The notes: a model not told the origin generated them from the letters alone. 64,000 bases of DNA from Paenibacillus tarimensis (GCF_021532315.1 NZ_JAKGAO010000004.1:310001-374000); one strand, 5' to 3'; shown: positions 7,820 to 16,111, numbered from the stretch's first letter. Translations and numbers: made by a program.

Positions 7820-8431
7820 ATGAAGATCGAACGGCTTAGTCAGGACAAGATCCGCATTTTCCTGACGTTCGACGACCTCCTTGAACGGGGGATCCAAAAA
7901 GAGGATATGTGGCGCGAAATCCCGAAAGTTCATGAGCTGTTCAGTGAGATGATGGAGCAAGCTTACAGCGAACTCGGCTTCGACGCAAGCGGGCCTCTCG
8001 CGGTTGAAGTGTTTGCACTTCCGGCCCAAGGCATGGTCGTGATCGTCACCCGCGGCAAAACGGACAGCCATCATATCGGATATCCCGAGACGGATGATGA
8101 TCATGATGATGAGGTTTATGAGATGGAAGTTACGCTCGAACAGAGTGATACAGTCATGTATGCGTTCCGTGATTTTGAGGACGTCATCTCGGTTTCCAAG
8201 AAACTGCTTTCATCCGGTATCACAGAGGATGGACGGCTTTACGCCTATCAGGGCAAATACATGCTTGCATTTGATCCTGCAGGCTCCGAGCCTTCCAAAT
8301 ATCATGCGATTATAGCGCTGCTCGCTGAATACGGCGATGCTGCTTCCGTTACTTCTGCTGTACTCGAAGAGTACGGCAAGGTTGTGATTGCTGCAGGGGC
8401 AGTGAAGGAAATATGCAATCATTTTGAATAA
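7820..8431 (+). CDS. mecA: MecA-family adaptor protein for ClpC
   Basis: This 203-residue protein has the MecA/YpbH layout: an N-terminal substrate-binding part (MKIERLSQDKIRIFLT, DDLLERGI, WREIPKVHELFSEMM), a charged His/Asp-rich linker at about residues 90-100, and a C-terminal ClpC-binding domain with YAFRDFEDVI, LYAYQGKYML and ILAEYG-like elements. MecA delivers ComK and other proteins to ClpCP for degradation. The ATG at 7820 follows a GGGGGG site at 8 bases; an ATG 24 bases earlier lacks a site. Its place before a gudB-type gene resembles the ypbH region in Bacillus, so this could be the YpbH paralogue rather than MecA itself. Confidence 0.85.
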   Translation: MKIERLSQDKIRIFLTFDDLLERGIQKEDMWREIPKVHELFSEMMEQAYSELGFDASGPLAVEVFALPAQGMVVIVTRGKTDSHHIGYPETDDDHDDEVYEMEVTLEQSDTVMYAFRDFEDVISVSKKLLSSGITEDGRLYAYQGKYMLAFDPAGSEPSKYHAIIALLAEYGDAASVTSAVLEEYGKVVIAAGAVKEICNHFE

Positions 8432-8442
8432 TCGTATAACGA

Positions 8443-8488
8443 AAGAGCATCTGAACCGGATCATAAATCCGGCAGGCGCTCTTTTGTC
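8443..8488 (+). terminator. Terminator after mecA
   Basis: AGAGCATCTGAACCGGAT pairs with ATCCGGCAGGCGCTCT (small internal mismatches), followed by TTTTG. Confidence 0.78.
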
Positions 8489-8569
8489 TTTCCATGGGAG
8501 GCGCCATTAACACGCATAGGCAGACGGGCAGCCGTTCATAATAGACTGGTAGAAGGTGGTGGATATCCC

Positions 8570-9820
8570 ATGGCATCGCATAATCATCAGGAGATGCTTG
8601 CAGCAACTCAAACAATTATTGAAGAAGCGTTATTAAAGCTTGGCTATGGTACCGATATGGCCGAGCTGTTAAAGGAACCGCTGCGTATGCTGACAGTCCG
8701 GATACCAGTCCGTATGGATGATGGACGTGTAAAGGTGTTTACCGGATACCGTGCACAGCATAACGATGCTGTGGGTCCGACTAAGGGAGGCGTTCGGTTC
8801 CATCCGAGTGTGACCGAGGAAGAGGTAAAAGCGTTATCCATCTGGATGACTCTTAAATGCGGCATAGCCGATCTCCCATACGGGGGCGGGAAGGGCGGTA
8901 TCATCTGCGATCCCAGAAGCATGTCGTTCCGGGAGCTTGAGAGACTGAGCCGGGGTTACGTTCGTGCCATCAGTCAAATTGTAGGACCCAACAAGGATAT
9001 ACCGGCTCCTGATGTTATGACCAATTCTCAGATTATGGCCTGGATGCTGGATGAGTACAGCCGGCTCCGGGAACATGACTCTCCGGGCTTTATCACCGGC
9101 AAACCGATCGTGCTGGGCGGCTCGCTTGGCAGGGAAACAGCTACTGCACGGGGCGTGGCTATAATGATCGAGGAGACGCTTGCCGTCATGGGGACACCGC
9201 TGAAGGATGCCCGGATTGTCATCCAGGGCTTCGGGAATGCAGGCAGCTATCTGGCTAAGTTTATGTTTGATGCGGGAGCGAAGGTGGTTGGAATATCTGA
9301 TGTCCACGGGGCGCTTCATGATCCGGACGGGCTGGATATTGAGGATCTGATTGATAAGCGTGATTCATTCGGAGCCGTGACGAACCTGTTCCGCAAGACC
9401 ATCAGCAATGACGAGCTGCTGGAGCTGGAATGTGACGTTCTCGTGCCCGCTGCCATCGAGAACCAGATTACAGCGGATAACGCTCCGCGGATTAAAGCAG
9501 GTGCCATTGTAGAAGCGGCCAATGGGCCAACCACGCTTGAGGCAACCAATATTTTGAATGATCGCGGTGTGCTTATCGTACCTGATGTTCTGGCTAGCTC
9601 GGGGGGCGTCATAGTCTCTTACTTTGAGTGGGTACAGAACAATCAGGGATATTACTGGTCCGAGCCGGAGGTGGATGCGAAGCTGAGAACGATGATGGTC
9701 CGCGGATTCCGTGAGGTCGTCGACGTTCACCGTACACGCAAGGTCAATATGCGGCTGGCCGCTTATATGGTTGGTGTGAGGAAAGCCGCAGAGGCCGCAC
9801 GGTTACGCGGCTGGGTATAG
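8570..9820 (+). CDS. gudB: NAD-dependent glutamate dehydrogenase
   Basis: This 416-residue cytoplasmic enzyme interconverts glutamate and 2-oxoglutarate plus ammonia, linking carbon and nitrogen metabolism. Family motifs are clear: the substrate-binding GPTKGGVRFHP, the lysine-rich LPYGGGKGG, the catalytic PAPDVMT stretch, and the Rossmann glycines VIQGFGNAGS. The length is that of Bacillus GudB/RocG hexameric enzymes. There is no in-frame tandem repeat near the active site of the sort that inactivates GudB in laboratory B. subtilis. The ATG follows GGTGG. Being followed by prsW matches the gudB-prsW order of Bacillus. Confidence 0.93.
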   Translation: MASHNHQEMLAATQTIIEEALLKLGYGTDMAELLKEPLRMLTVRIPVRMDDGRVKVFTGYRAQHNDAVGPTKGGVRFHPSVTEEEVKALSIWMTLKCGIADLPYGGGKGGIICDPRSMSFRELERLSRGYVRAISQIVGPNKDIPAPDVMTNSQIMAWMLDEYSRLREHDSPGFITGKPIVLGGSLGRETATARGVAIMIEETLAVMGTPLKDARIVIQGFGNAGSYLAKFMFDAGAKVVGISDVHGALHDPDGLDIEDLIDKRDSFGAVTNLFRKTISNDELLELECDVLVPAAIENQITADNAPRIKAGAIVEAANGPTTLEATNILNDRGVLIVPDVLASSGGVIVSYFEWVQNNQGYYWSEPEVDAKLRTMMVRGFREVVDVHRTRKVNMRLAAYMVGVRKAAEAARLRGWV

Positions 9821-9854
9821 CTCGCTTTACAGTAAAGGAGGTGACAGGCGTTAG

Positions 9855-10550
9855 ATGCTGCTGCTCTCGATCTTGGCGGCAGCCATTGCTCCAGGCGTGT
9901 CTTTGCTAGTCTATATTTATTTGAAAGACCGGTATGATACAGAACCCTTCCATATGGTGGCGAGAATGTTCCTTGTCGGCGTACTGATTGTGCTGCCGAT
10001 CGTCATTGTACAGCGGGGGCTTATGCTGTGGTTGGGAGAAGAGCCATTCATCTACGCTTATGTCATCTCTGCGGGCGTCGAAGAAGTCATTAAATGGTTT
10101 GTGCTCTATCACATCATCTACAATCATACGATCTTTGATGAACCATATGACGGCATTATCTATGCATCTGCTATTTCGCTTGGCTTCGCCACGCTGGAGA
10201 ATGTGCTGTACGCGCTTCTGATGCCTTCCACGTTTGGTTCTCTGCTCGTCAGGGCTCTGCTGCCGGTATCGGCGCATGCGCTGTTTGGCGTCATGATGGG
10301 CTATTACGTGGGGAAAGCAAAATTTGCCGAGAAACAGCAGACTAGACGTCTGCTGGCCTTCTCGCTGGCCCTGCCGCTGTTCTGGCACGGCCTGTACGAC
10401 TACATCATGCTAACTGCTGAAACGACGTGGATATACTTTATTATTCCTTTGATGATTGTGCTGTGGATTAGAGGCATGGCCAAGATCCGCAGAGCCAATG
10501 CACACTCCCCTTTCCGGATTGTAGGGCGTGAGGACGAGGTTAAAATGTGA
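9855..10550 (+). CDS. prsW: Intramembrane protease PrsW
   Basis: This 231-residue multispanning membrane protein has the PrsW family marks: EEVIKW (EExxK) at about residues 77-82, the FDEPYDGIIYASAISLGFA region with its Glu/Asp pair, and later histidines in HALFGVMMGYY and WHGLYDY. In Bacillus, PrsW makes the first cut in the anti-sigma factor RsiW and so starts the SigW response. AGGAGG lies 12 bases before the ATG. It is probably cotranscribed with gudB or expressed from the short gap. No sigW/rsiW is in this window. Confidence 0.92.
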   Translation: MLLLSILAAAIAPGVSLLVYIYLKDRYDTEPFHMVARMFLVGVLIVLPIVIVQRGLMLWLGEEPFIYAYVISAGVEEVIKWFVLYHIIYNHTIFDEPYDGIIYASAISLGFATLENVLYALLMPSTFGSLLVRALLPVSAHALFGVMMGYYVGKAKFAEKQQTRRLLAFSLALPLFWHGLYDYIMLTAETTWIYFIIPLMIVLWIRGMAKIRRANAHSPFRIVGREDEVKM

Positions 10551-10605
10551 GTCTTCCGTCCATAATGCCTAAGGACAAAGTTGCTAACTTATCCAGGAGG
10601 TTGTT

Positions 10606-10764
10606 ATGGAGAATGTAAGGGTTAAAGTGAGAATACGCTGCAATCAATGCGGTGAGAAGTTTGTGCTGCGGGGTAAGCGTGACAAAGGCGGAATTGATAC
10701 CGGTTTTAAGCAATGTCTTTGCAATAATACCGAGGATTTCGAGATCGAAGAGCAATTGGTATAA
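10606..10764 (+). CDS. Small zinc-ribbon protein, 52 residues
   Basis: ATG at 10606 follows CAGGAGG by 5 bases and opens a 52-codon frame ending at 10764. The protein carries CNQC (residues 12-15) and CLC (37-39), spaced as in a small zinc ribbon, with a basic middle (LRGKRDKGG) and an acidic tail. It may bind nucleic acid or simply zinc. It sits between prsW and ypeB, where Bacillus has the spore-cortex hydrolase gene sleB; it shows no similarity to a hydrolase. A large hairpin follows the stop. Confidence 0.7.
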   Translation: MENVRVKVRIRCNQCGEKFVLRGKRDKGGIDTGFKQCLCNNTEDFEIEEQLV

Positions 10765-10783
10765 CAACCAATAACTCATGCAT

Positions 10784-10840
10784 AAAGCTCCTTTCGACAA
10801 ACCACACTAATGGCAGGTTTGTTAATGAAAGGAGCTTTTG
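10784..10840 (+). terminator. Large hairpin: terminator that also covers the ypeB ribosome site
   Basis: Arms AAAGCTCCTTTC (10784-10795) and GAAAGGAGCTTT (10827-10838) pair over 12 bp, extended by 7 perfect inner pairs (ACAAACC with GGTTTGT), followed by TTTTG. The AAAGGAG of the 3' arm is also the Shine-Dalgarno sequence of the next gene, whose ATG is at 10845. Confidence 0.75.
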
Positions 10841-10844
10841 CCTT

Positions 10845-12185
10845 ATGTACCAACGGTTAAGCGCAGTCCTGTTTCCCGTAGCAGCCCTGCTGCTGGTTGG
10901 CTCAGCCTATTGGGGGTATCAGGAGCATCAGGAAAAGAATTCGATTTTGATCAAGGCGGAAAATCAGTATCAGAGGGCTTTTCACGATCTGACCTATCAT
11001 GTGGATAAGCTGCATGAGGAGCTTGGTAACACCTTGGCGGTTAACTCGACTTCACAAGCTTATCACCGCAAAGGCTTGATCAATGTTTGGCGCATTACGA
11101 ACGAAGCTCAGAATGAAATCAATCAGCTGCCGCTTACACTGCTGCCGTTCACGCGTACGGAAGAATTTCTCTCGAAGATCGCGAATTTCTCATACAAGAC
11201 AGCGATCCGGGATTTGACAAAAGAGCCGCTCACGCAAAAAGAATACGATATGCTGCTCACGCTTTACAAAAATTCCGAAGACATCGCGACTAACCTGCAG
11301 GGCATGCAGACTAAGGTGCTGCAGGAGAATCTAAGATGGATGGATGTTGAGCTGGCTCTTGCCTCAAGCGAGGAGCAAGAGGGGAATACCCTTGTGGACG
11401 GCTTCCGGACGGTTGACAAGAAGGTCAGCGAATACCCTGAGCTGGACTGGGGGCCTTCTGTTACCCGAATGTATGAGAAGCGTACTCTAAAGCTTCTGCA
11501 GGGTGAAACCAAGTCCGCAGAAGATATCCGGCAATCTGCCTCTCATTTTCTCGGAATTAAAGACGCGTCAGTCATACAGGTCGAGGAGAATGGACAAGGC
11601 ACAGAATATCAAACCTATTCTGCGGTGGTAAGCGACCCGAACTCCGACCGGCAAATTAAGATGGATTTTACCAAAAATGGCGGACGGATGATCTGGTACC
11701 TGAACCCCCGCGATGTGGATAGTCCTGCGGTAGACGTGGGAACTGCGGAGCAGGCTGCATCCTCATTTCTTCGTACCCATGGCTATCCCAACATGCAGGC
11801 AATCAGCTTTGACCGCACAGACAATGCCATTGTGCTGACATTTGCAGCCTTGCAGGATGAGGTTCTGATCTATCCCGAGAAGCTGACGGTGAAGGTAGCA
11901 CTGGACAACGGGGATATCATTGGGCTGCAGGCAGCGGATTTCGTGTATGCGCACCATGAGCGTACCATCTCAAAGCCGTCCCTGGACAGTAAAGAGGCAC
12001 GTAAGGCATTAAACCCTGCCCTTCGTTTGAAAAGTGAACGGCTCGCCCTCATTGAAAACGATATGGGTGAGGAGACGCTCTGCTATGAGTTTACAGGTAA
12101 TATAAACGGTGGCAGCTACAGAATATACATCAATGCCGATACGGGACAGGAAGAGAAGATTGAGCGGTTTGAATCAATGGAATAG
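10845..12185 (+). CDS. ypeB: Germination protein YpeB
   Basis: This 446-residue protein has an N-terminal membrane anchor (residues 7-24), a helical region with typical YpeB elements (NQYQRAFHDLTYHVDKL, LSKIANFSYK), and C-terminal PepSY-type domains (residues about 230 onward). YpeB stabilises and localises the spore-cortex lytic enzyme SleB in the spore and is needed for cortex breakdown at germination. In Bacillus sleB is immediately upstream; here it is not, so the partner must lie elsewhere or be different. The ribosome site AAAGGAG is inside a hairpin arm, so translation may depend on that structure being opened. Confidence 0.93.
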   Translation: MYQRLSAVLFPVAALLLVGSAYWGYQEHQEKNSILIKAENQYQRAFHDLTYHVDKLHEELGNTLAVNSTSQAYHRKGLINVWRITNEAQNEINQLPLTLLPFTRTEEFLSKIANFSYKTAIRDLTKEPLTQKEYDMLLTLYKNSEDIATNLQGMQTKVLQENLRWMDVELALASSEEQEGNTLVDGFRTVDKKVSEYPELDWGPSVTRMYEKRTLKLLQGETKSAEDIRQSASHFLGIKDASVIQVEENGQGTEYQTYSAVVSDPNSDRQIKMDFTKNGGRMIWYLNPRDVDSPAVDVGTAEQAASSFLRTHGYPNMQAISFDRTDNAIVLTFAALQDEVLIYPEKLTVKVALDNGDIIGLQAADFVYAHHERTISKPSLDSKEARKALNPALRLKSERLALIENDMGEETLCYEFTGNINGGSYRIYINADTGQEEKIERFESME

Positions 12186-12209
12186 GAGAAAAGGGCTATT
12201 TTGTGGTAG

Positions 12210-12236
12210 TTGAATCTCAATCCTCCATGTTATAAT
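12210..12236 (+). promoter_or_regulatory. Possible promoter for ypfA
   Basis: TATAAT at 12231-12236 has TTGAAT 15 bases upstream. The -10 is perfect but the spacing is short. Confidence 0.35.
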
Positions 12237-12260
12237 CAGCCTTATGGAGGAGGGAGTCCA

Positions 12261-12914
12261 TTGCTGCCTAGAGTGAACCAAATTTTGATTCTGCAGGTTG
12301 CTTCTTCAGATGAAGAAGAAGCAAAGATTGAGTATAAGTCAAGGATTGCCGACATACAGGAAGGCCGGCTGCTGATCGAAATTCCGCTGGATGAGAAGAC
12401 CGGTCGGCTTAAGAAGCTTTATCTAGGGGACGAGCTGTCCGCGTTTTTCCTCAATGAAGAGGGAGTGAAGCATTATTTCACCTCCCATGTGCTTGGCTTC
12501 AGGCAGGATGTACTGCGGTTGGTAGAGATCAGGCTGCCAGAGCTGGATTCCATTACCAAAATTCAGCGCCGCAGCTTTTTGAGGGTTTCGGCTGAGCTGG
12601 AAATGGCTGTCAGGCTCAATGGTGATAAGCGGTTTATCGTTCAGACAGATGATGTCGGCGGTGGCGGAATTTCCTTTCTAACTGAAGGCTCATTCGAGCT
12701 TAAATCGGGCGATACACTGGAATGCTGGCTGCTGCTGACTTACAAGAACGGTTCTGTCGAACATGCTAATTTCAAGGCAGAGATCGTACGCGTGAGAACG
12801 CTGGAATCCGGGCGTAAGCAGGTTATGGTGAAGTACATCAGTATTTCGGATGCCGAACGGCAAAAAATTATTCGCTTCTGCTTCGAAAGACAGCTGGAAG
12901 TCCGTAAGCAGTAG
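12261..12914 (+). CDS. ypfA: PilZ-domain c-di-GMP-binding flagellar brake protein
   Basis: The protein has a YcgR-like N-terminal domain and a C-terminal PilZ domain. The c-di-GMP-binding motif is QRRSFLRV (RxxxR) at about residue 100, followed by DDVGGGGISF, which corresponds to the D/NxSxxG loop with Gly in place of Ser. YpfA slows the flagellar motor when c-di-GMP rises. I chose TTG at 12261, preceded by GGAGGAGGG, which gives 217 residues, the size of the B. subtilis protein; the earlier in-frame TTG at 12210 has no site. The ypeB-ypfA-ypfB-cmk order matches Bacillus. Confidence 0.88.
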   Translation: MLPRVNQILILQVASSDEEEAKIEYKSRIADIQEGRLLIEIPLDEKTGRLKKLYLGDELSAFFLNEEGVKHYFTSHVLGFRQDVLRLVEIRLPELDSITKIQRRSFLRVSAELEMAVRLNGDKRFIVQTDDVGGGGISFLTEGSFELKSGDTLECWLLLTYKNGSVEHANFKAEIVRVRTLESGRKQVMVKYISISDAERQKIIRFCFERQLEVRKQ

Positions 12915-12989
12915 CCTGCCATATGCGCATAACCGGCAGCTTGGGCGGGCACCCTATACTCTAAACACGGAAGGATGTGCCAGGGGTTT

Positions 12990-13226
12990 ATGGGAAAGCG
13001 CAAGCTTGCCGGCGGCTGCACCAATTGCGAAAAATGGAGCCGGATTGCTGACGAGATCAGCTTCCGGCTCTTCTTGTGTCTGATGGCCTTGTTAGCAGCC
13101 TTAATCATAGCGCAGGCTGCACTTCAGTATGAACCGGTCAGGAACTGGCTCTTGCTGACCGAAAGACTGGAAGGCATCCCTTATACTGGGGATGCCTTTT
13201 GCATCTCTGTTTTTAGTGTGGTATAA
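12990..13226 (+). CDS. ypfB: YpfB-like small membrane protein (DUF5359 type)
   Basis: This protein of about 78 residues has a short Cys-containing basic N-terminus, one transmembrane helix (about residues 29-49) and a tail with the LTERLEGIPYTGD element typical of YpfB-like proteins. Its function is unknown. The start is uncertain: ATG at 12990 has AGGGG close by, while an in-frame ATG at 12975 has GGAAGG directly abutting it. A terminator hairpin and the cmk promoter both lie within its last 20 codons, which is unusual. The position between ypfA and cmk supports the identity. Confidence 0.65.
   Translation: MGKRKLAGGCTNCEKWSRIADEISFRLFLCLMALLAALIIAQAALQYEPVRNWLLLTERLEGIPYTGDAFCISVFSVV
13171..13200 (+). 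terminator. Terminator hairpin inside the 3' end of ypfB
   Basis: AAGGCATCCC pairs with GGGGATGCCTT around a 7-base loop and runs into TTTT. It overlaps the last codons of ypfB. Confidence 0.75.
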
Positions 13227-13227
13227 T
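13199..13227 (+). promoter_or_regulatory. Sigma-A promoter for the cmk operon
   Basis: TTGCAT and TATAAT are 17 bases apart, directly after the upstream terminator and about 90 bases before cmk. Confidence 0.85.
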
Positions 13228-13315
13228 TTTCACGTTCGCAGGCCGTGCCTGCTTTTTTCTTGGGGTGCTGTGAAGCTCGGGCTTCCTGCTTACCTGATGG
13301 TGGAGGGATTATTTT

Positions 13316-14026
13316 TTGGCAACGATAGAGCAGCATACTAACAGAGACCGGATCAACATTGCGATTGACGGTCCCGCAGGAGCGGGCAAAAGCACTGTCG
13401 CCCGCCGTGTAGCCAGCTTGCTGGGATATGTGTATATTGATACTGGAGCTATGTACAGAGCCGTGACACTCGCCGTACAGCGGTCTGATATCGACATTAG
13501 CCGTGAAGATCTGTTAGATGATCTCGTGAGGAATCTGGATATAACATTGAAGCCGGGGGACCCTGTTCAGCGGGTGTTCCTGAATGGAGAAGATGTTACT
13601 GGATTAATCCGGTCACGGGAGATAACAGCAGGTGTATCGGCAGTGGCTGCAGTAGAGCCAGTCAGAACCAGTCTTGTTGACAAGCAGCGTAAGCTGGCGC
13701 TTACCAAAGGCGTTGTCATGGACGGGAGAGATATCGGTTCCCATGTTCTCCCGGATGCGGAGTTAAAGGTGTTCCTGACCGCATCGGTTGAAGAGCGGGC
13801 GAGACGCCGGTACAACGAATCCGGTGCTGATCAGGGATATACGCTGGTGCAACTGGAGAGGGAGATCGCCGAACGGGACCGAATGGACGAGCAAAGGCTT
13901 GTGTCTCCGCTTGTTATGGCACAGGACGCAGTTCTGCTGGACAGCACGAACTATACGATCGATGAAGTCGTGCAGCGGATTATGGAGCTGGGCCGCAGCC
14001 GGATGGCGGAGGCGAAATCACAATGA
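13316..14026 (+). CDS. cmk: Cytidylate kinase
   Basis: The enzyme phosphorylates CMP and dCMP with ATP in pyrimidine salvage and in recycling CMP from lipid and RNA turnover. The 236 residues contain the P-loop GPAGAGKST (19-27), the YIDTGAMYRAVT element and DGRDIGSHVLPDA, all typical of bacterial Cmk. TTG at 13316 is the start, with GGAGGG 8 bases upstream. The gene overlaps plsC by 4 bases, so the two are likely coupled. Confidence 0.95.
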   Translation: MATIEQHTNRDRINIAIDGPAGAGKSTVARRVASLLGYVYIDTGAMYRAVTLAVQRSDIDISREDLLDDLVRNLDITLKPGDPVQRVFLNGEDVTGLIRSREITAGVSAVAAVEPVRTSLVDKQRKLALTKGVVMDGRDIGSHVLPDAELKVFLTASVEERARRRYNESGADQGYTLVQLEREIAERDRMDEQRLVSPLVMAQDAVLLDSTNYTIDEVVQRIMELGRSRMAEAKSQ

Positions 14027-14598
14027 TATACCGGATATGCCAGTTCTTGCTTGATGTGATATACACACTTTTATTCCGGATTAGAGCCGAAGGGCTGGAA
14101 CATGTTCCGGCACAGGGTCCTGTTCTGCTCTGTTCCAATCATATCAGTAACTTTGATCCGCCAGCAGTTGGCCTTAAGGTACGCCGACGCGTTCACTTTA
14201 TGGCCAAAGCTGAGCTGTTTACCTTCAAACCATTAGGCGCTCTGCTTACAGCAATCGGTGCTTTTCCGGTTAAGCGGGGCGGAGTCAGCAAGGAATCCAT
14301 CAAGCTGGCGCTGCAGCTGCTGAAGGATGGTCATGTGATGGGGATATTTCCTGAAGGAACGCGAAGTGTTCCCGGTATGGAAGGGGCAGCCAAGAAGGGC
14401 GCGGCCATGATTGCACTGCGCAGCGGTGCATCCGTTATTCCGGTCGCGATTAATGGCAGCTATAAGCTGTTCGGCAAGGTTGTCGTCCGCTATGGCCCCC
14501 CTGTAGACCTGTCCATTTTTGCAGATGATAAGGAGCCCGAGCTGCTTGAGAGGGTTACTGACGTCATTATGGCTCACATTCGTGAGCTGAGCAGGTAA
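14023..14598 (+). CDS. plsC: 1-acyl-sn-glycerol-3-phosphate acyltransferase
   Basis: This 191-residue membrane-associated enzyme adds the second acyl chain to lysophosphatidate to make phosphatidate. The catalytic NHxxxxD motif is NHISNFD (residues 39-45), and FPEGTRS (about 109-115) is the glycerophosphate-binding block. The N-terminus has a hydrophobic segment. It overlaps cmk by ATGA and precedes the S1-like gene. PlsY and GpsA of the same pathway are encoded 5 kb downstream. Confidence 0.93.
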   Translation: MIYRICQFLLDVIYTLLFRIRAEGLEHVPAQGPVLLCSNHISNFDPPAVGLKVRRRVHFMAKAELFTFKPLGALLTAIGAFPVKRGGVSKESIKLALQLLKDGHVMGIFPEGTRSVPGMEGAAKKGAAMIALRSGASVIPVAINGSYKLFGKVVVRYGPPVDLSIFADDKEPELLERVTDVIMAHIRELSR

Positions 14599-14633
14599 CT
14601 ATTCTTAGTTAGCTTTTCACACATGCCTTATTC

Positions 14634-14702
14634 TATAATAACAAGAACAATGATTTTATTTTAAATCCTGCGGAGTGTTTCAAAACACTGCGATAGGTTT
14701 AA
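14634..14702 (+). promoter_or_regulatory. -10 box and hairpin leader of the S1-like gene
   Basis: TATAAT at 14634-14639 (no good -35) precedes a leader in which 14661-14702 folds as TAAATCCT with AGGTTTA enclosing AGTGTTT with AAACACT. There is no T run, so it is not a terminator; it could be a translational control element for the following gene. Confidence 0.4.
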
Positions 14703-14738
14703 ATAAAGTTGGGGTATGAATCGAGGAGGTTATTTCAC

Positions 14739-15965
14739 ATGTCAGAAGAAACTAAGGTACAGGAATCCGCAGCAGCGGAAAGCATCACCGAAGAGACGAT
14801 GGACAATTTGGTATCGATCAAGAAGGGCGATACGGTTAAAGGTACGATCGTCAAAATTGAAGACAACCAAGCCTACGTCAGCCTTGGATATAAATACGAC
14901 GGCGTAATTCCGCTTCGGGAGCTTTCCGCTGTTCATCTGGATAATGCGGCAGAGGCGGTACAAGTGGGCCAAGAGGTTGAACTTAAAGTGGTCAGCATTG
15001 ACGACGATAAGGAAAAGCTTGTCCTCTCCAAGCGCATTATCGACGCTGAGCGTTCCTGGAGTGAGCTTCAGGAGAAATTCGAGAAGGGCGAAATTCTGGA
15101 AGTCACGATTGCCGATGTAGTCAAAGGCGGTCTGGTTGCCGATATCGGCGTTCGCGGATTCATTCCGGCTTCGATGGTTGAGCGTCATTTTGTAGAGGAT
15201 TTCAGTGACTACAAAGGTCGTACGCTGCGCGTTAAGATCAAGGAAATCGATAGCGAGAACAACAAGGTGATTCTTTCGGCCAAAGAAGTGCTTGAGGAAG
15301 AATATGAGGCGAATAAGCAGCAAATCATGTCTTCGCTTGAAATAGGCCAAGAGATTGAGGGAACAGTACAGCGCTTGACTCCTTTCGGCGCTTTCGTGGA
15401 TATCGGCGGAATCGATGGTCTTGTACACGTATCCGAGCTGTCCTGGGAGCATGTTGCGCATCCGAAGGATGTTGTAACAGAAGGCCAAGCGGTTCGCGTT
15501 AAGGTACTGAAGGTTGATCCGGCAGCAGGCAAAATCAGCCTGAGCATGAAAGCTGCACAGCCTGGACCTTGGGAAACAGCTGCCGACAAGTTCAAAGTGG
15601 GTGACGTTGTAACAGGTACAGTAAAACGTCTTGTTAACTTCGGTGCATTTGTTGAAGTAGCTCCTGGCGTTGAAGGTCTGGTTCATATTTCCCAAATCGC
15701 ACATCGTCATATTGCAACTCCGTTTGAGGTGCTGAAGGAAGGTCAAGAGGTGCAGGCTAAAGTTCTGGACTTCATTCCATCTGAACAGCGTATAAGCCTT
15801 TCCATTAAAGAAACGGAAGAAGCACCGGAACCTTCGGCAAGACCGGAGAGACCATCCCGTGCTCCTAAGGAAGAAATTAATAACCCGAACGTAAGCATGA
15901 ACAAGGAGAGCATGAGCTTTACCCTTGGTGAGCGCTTCGGTGACAAACTCAGCAAGTTTAAGTGA
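14739..15965 (+). CDS. ypfD: 30S ribosomal protein S1 homologue with four S1 domains
   Basis: The 408 residues form four S1 RNA-binding repeats, beginning near residues 20, 105, 190 and 275 (GDTVKGTIVKI, GEILEVTIADV, GQEIEGTVQRL, GDVVTGTVKRL), followed by a charged, disordered tail. E. coli S1 has six domains; the four-domain form is usual in Firmicutes, where it is not essential and may bind mRNA or regulate. The ATG at 14739 has GAGGAGG 8 bases upstream. It is acidic and codon-rich in preferred codons, which suggests high expression. A perfect terminator follows. Confidence 0.93.
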   Translation: MSEETKVQESAAAESITEETMDNLVSIKKGDTVKGTIVKIEDNQAYVSLGYKYDGVIPLRELSAVHLDNAAEAVQVGQEVELKVVSIDDDKEKLVLSKRIIDAERSWSELQEKFEKGEILEVTIADVVKGGLVADIGVRGFIPASMVERHFVEDFSDYKGRTLRVKIKEIDSENNKVILSAKEVLEEEYEANKQQIMSSLEIGQEIEGTVQRLTPFGAFVDIGGIDGLVHVSELSWEHVAHPKDVVTEGQAVRVKVLKVDPAAGKISLSMKAAQPGPWETAADKFKVGDVVTGTVKRLVNFGAFVEVAPGVEGLVHISQIAHRHIATPFEVLKEGQEVQAKVLDFIPSEQRISLSIKETEEAPEPSARPERPSRAPKEEINNPNVSMNKESMSFTLGERFGDKLSKFK

Positions 15966-15981
15966 TCGCAACTTAATCGCT

Positions 15982-16026
15982 AGAACTGCCGCCTGCAGGT
16001 AATCTGCAGGCGGCAGTTCTTTTTTA
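15982..16026 (+). terminator. Strong terminator after the S1-like gene
   Basis: AGAACTGCCGCCTGCAG and its perfect complement flank a 5-base loop and run into TTTTTT. Confidence 0.95.
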
Positions 16027-16111
16027 TATACACGGCTTCGCAGGAGTCAGTCAGCAGACCGAGTATGCCGGCATGCTTTGGCACATAATAGGATTATAAG
16101 GAGGTTGTGTC

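Noticed and set aside
14742-15971. A 409-codon open frame antisense to the S1-like gene
   Set aside because: It is a mirror of the strongly biased codons of the S1-like gene, has no ribosome site, and its product shows no known domain.
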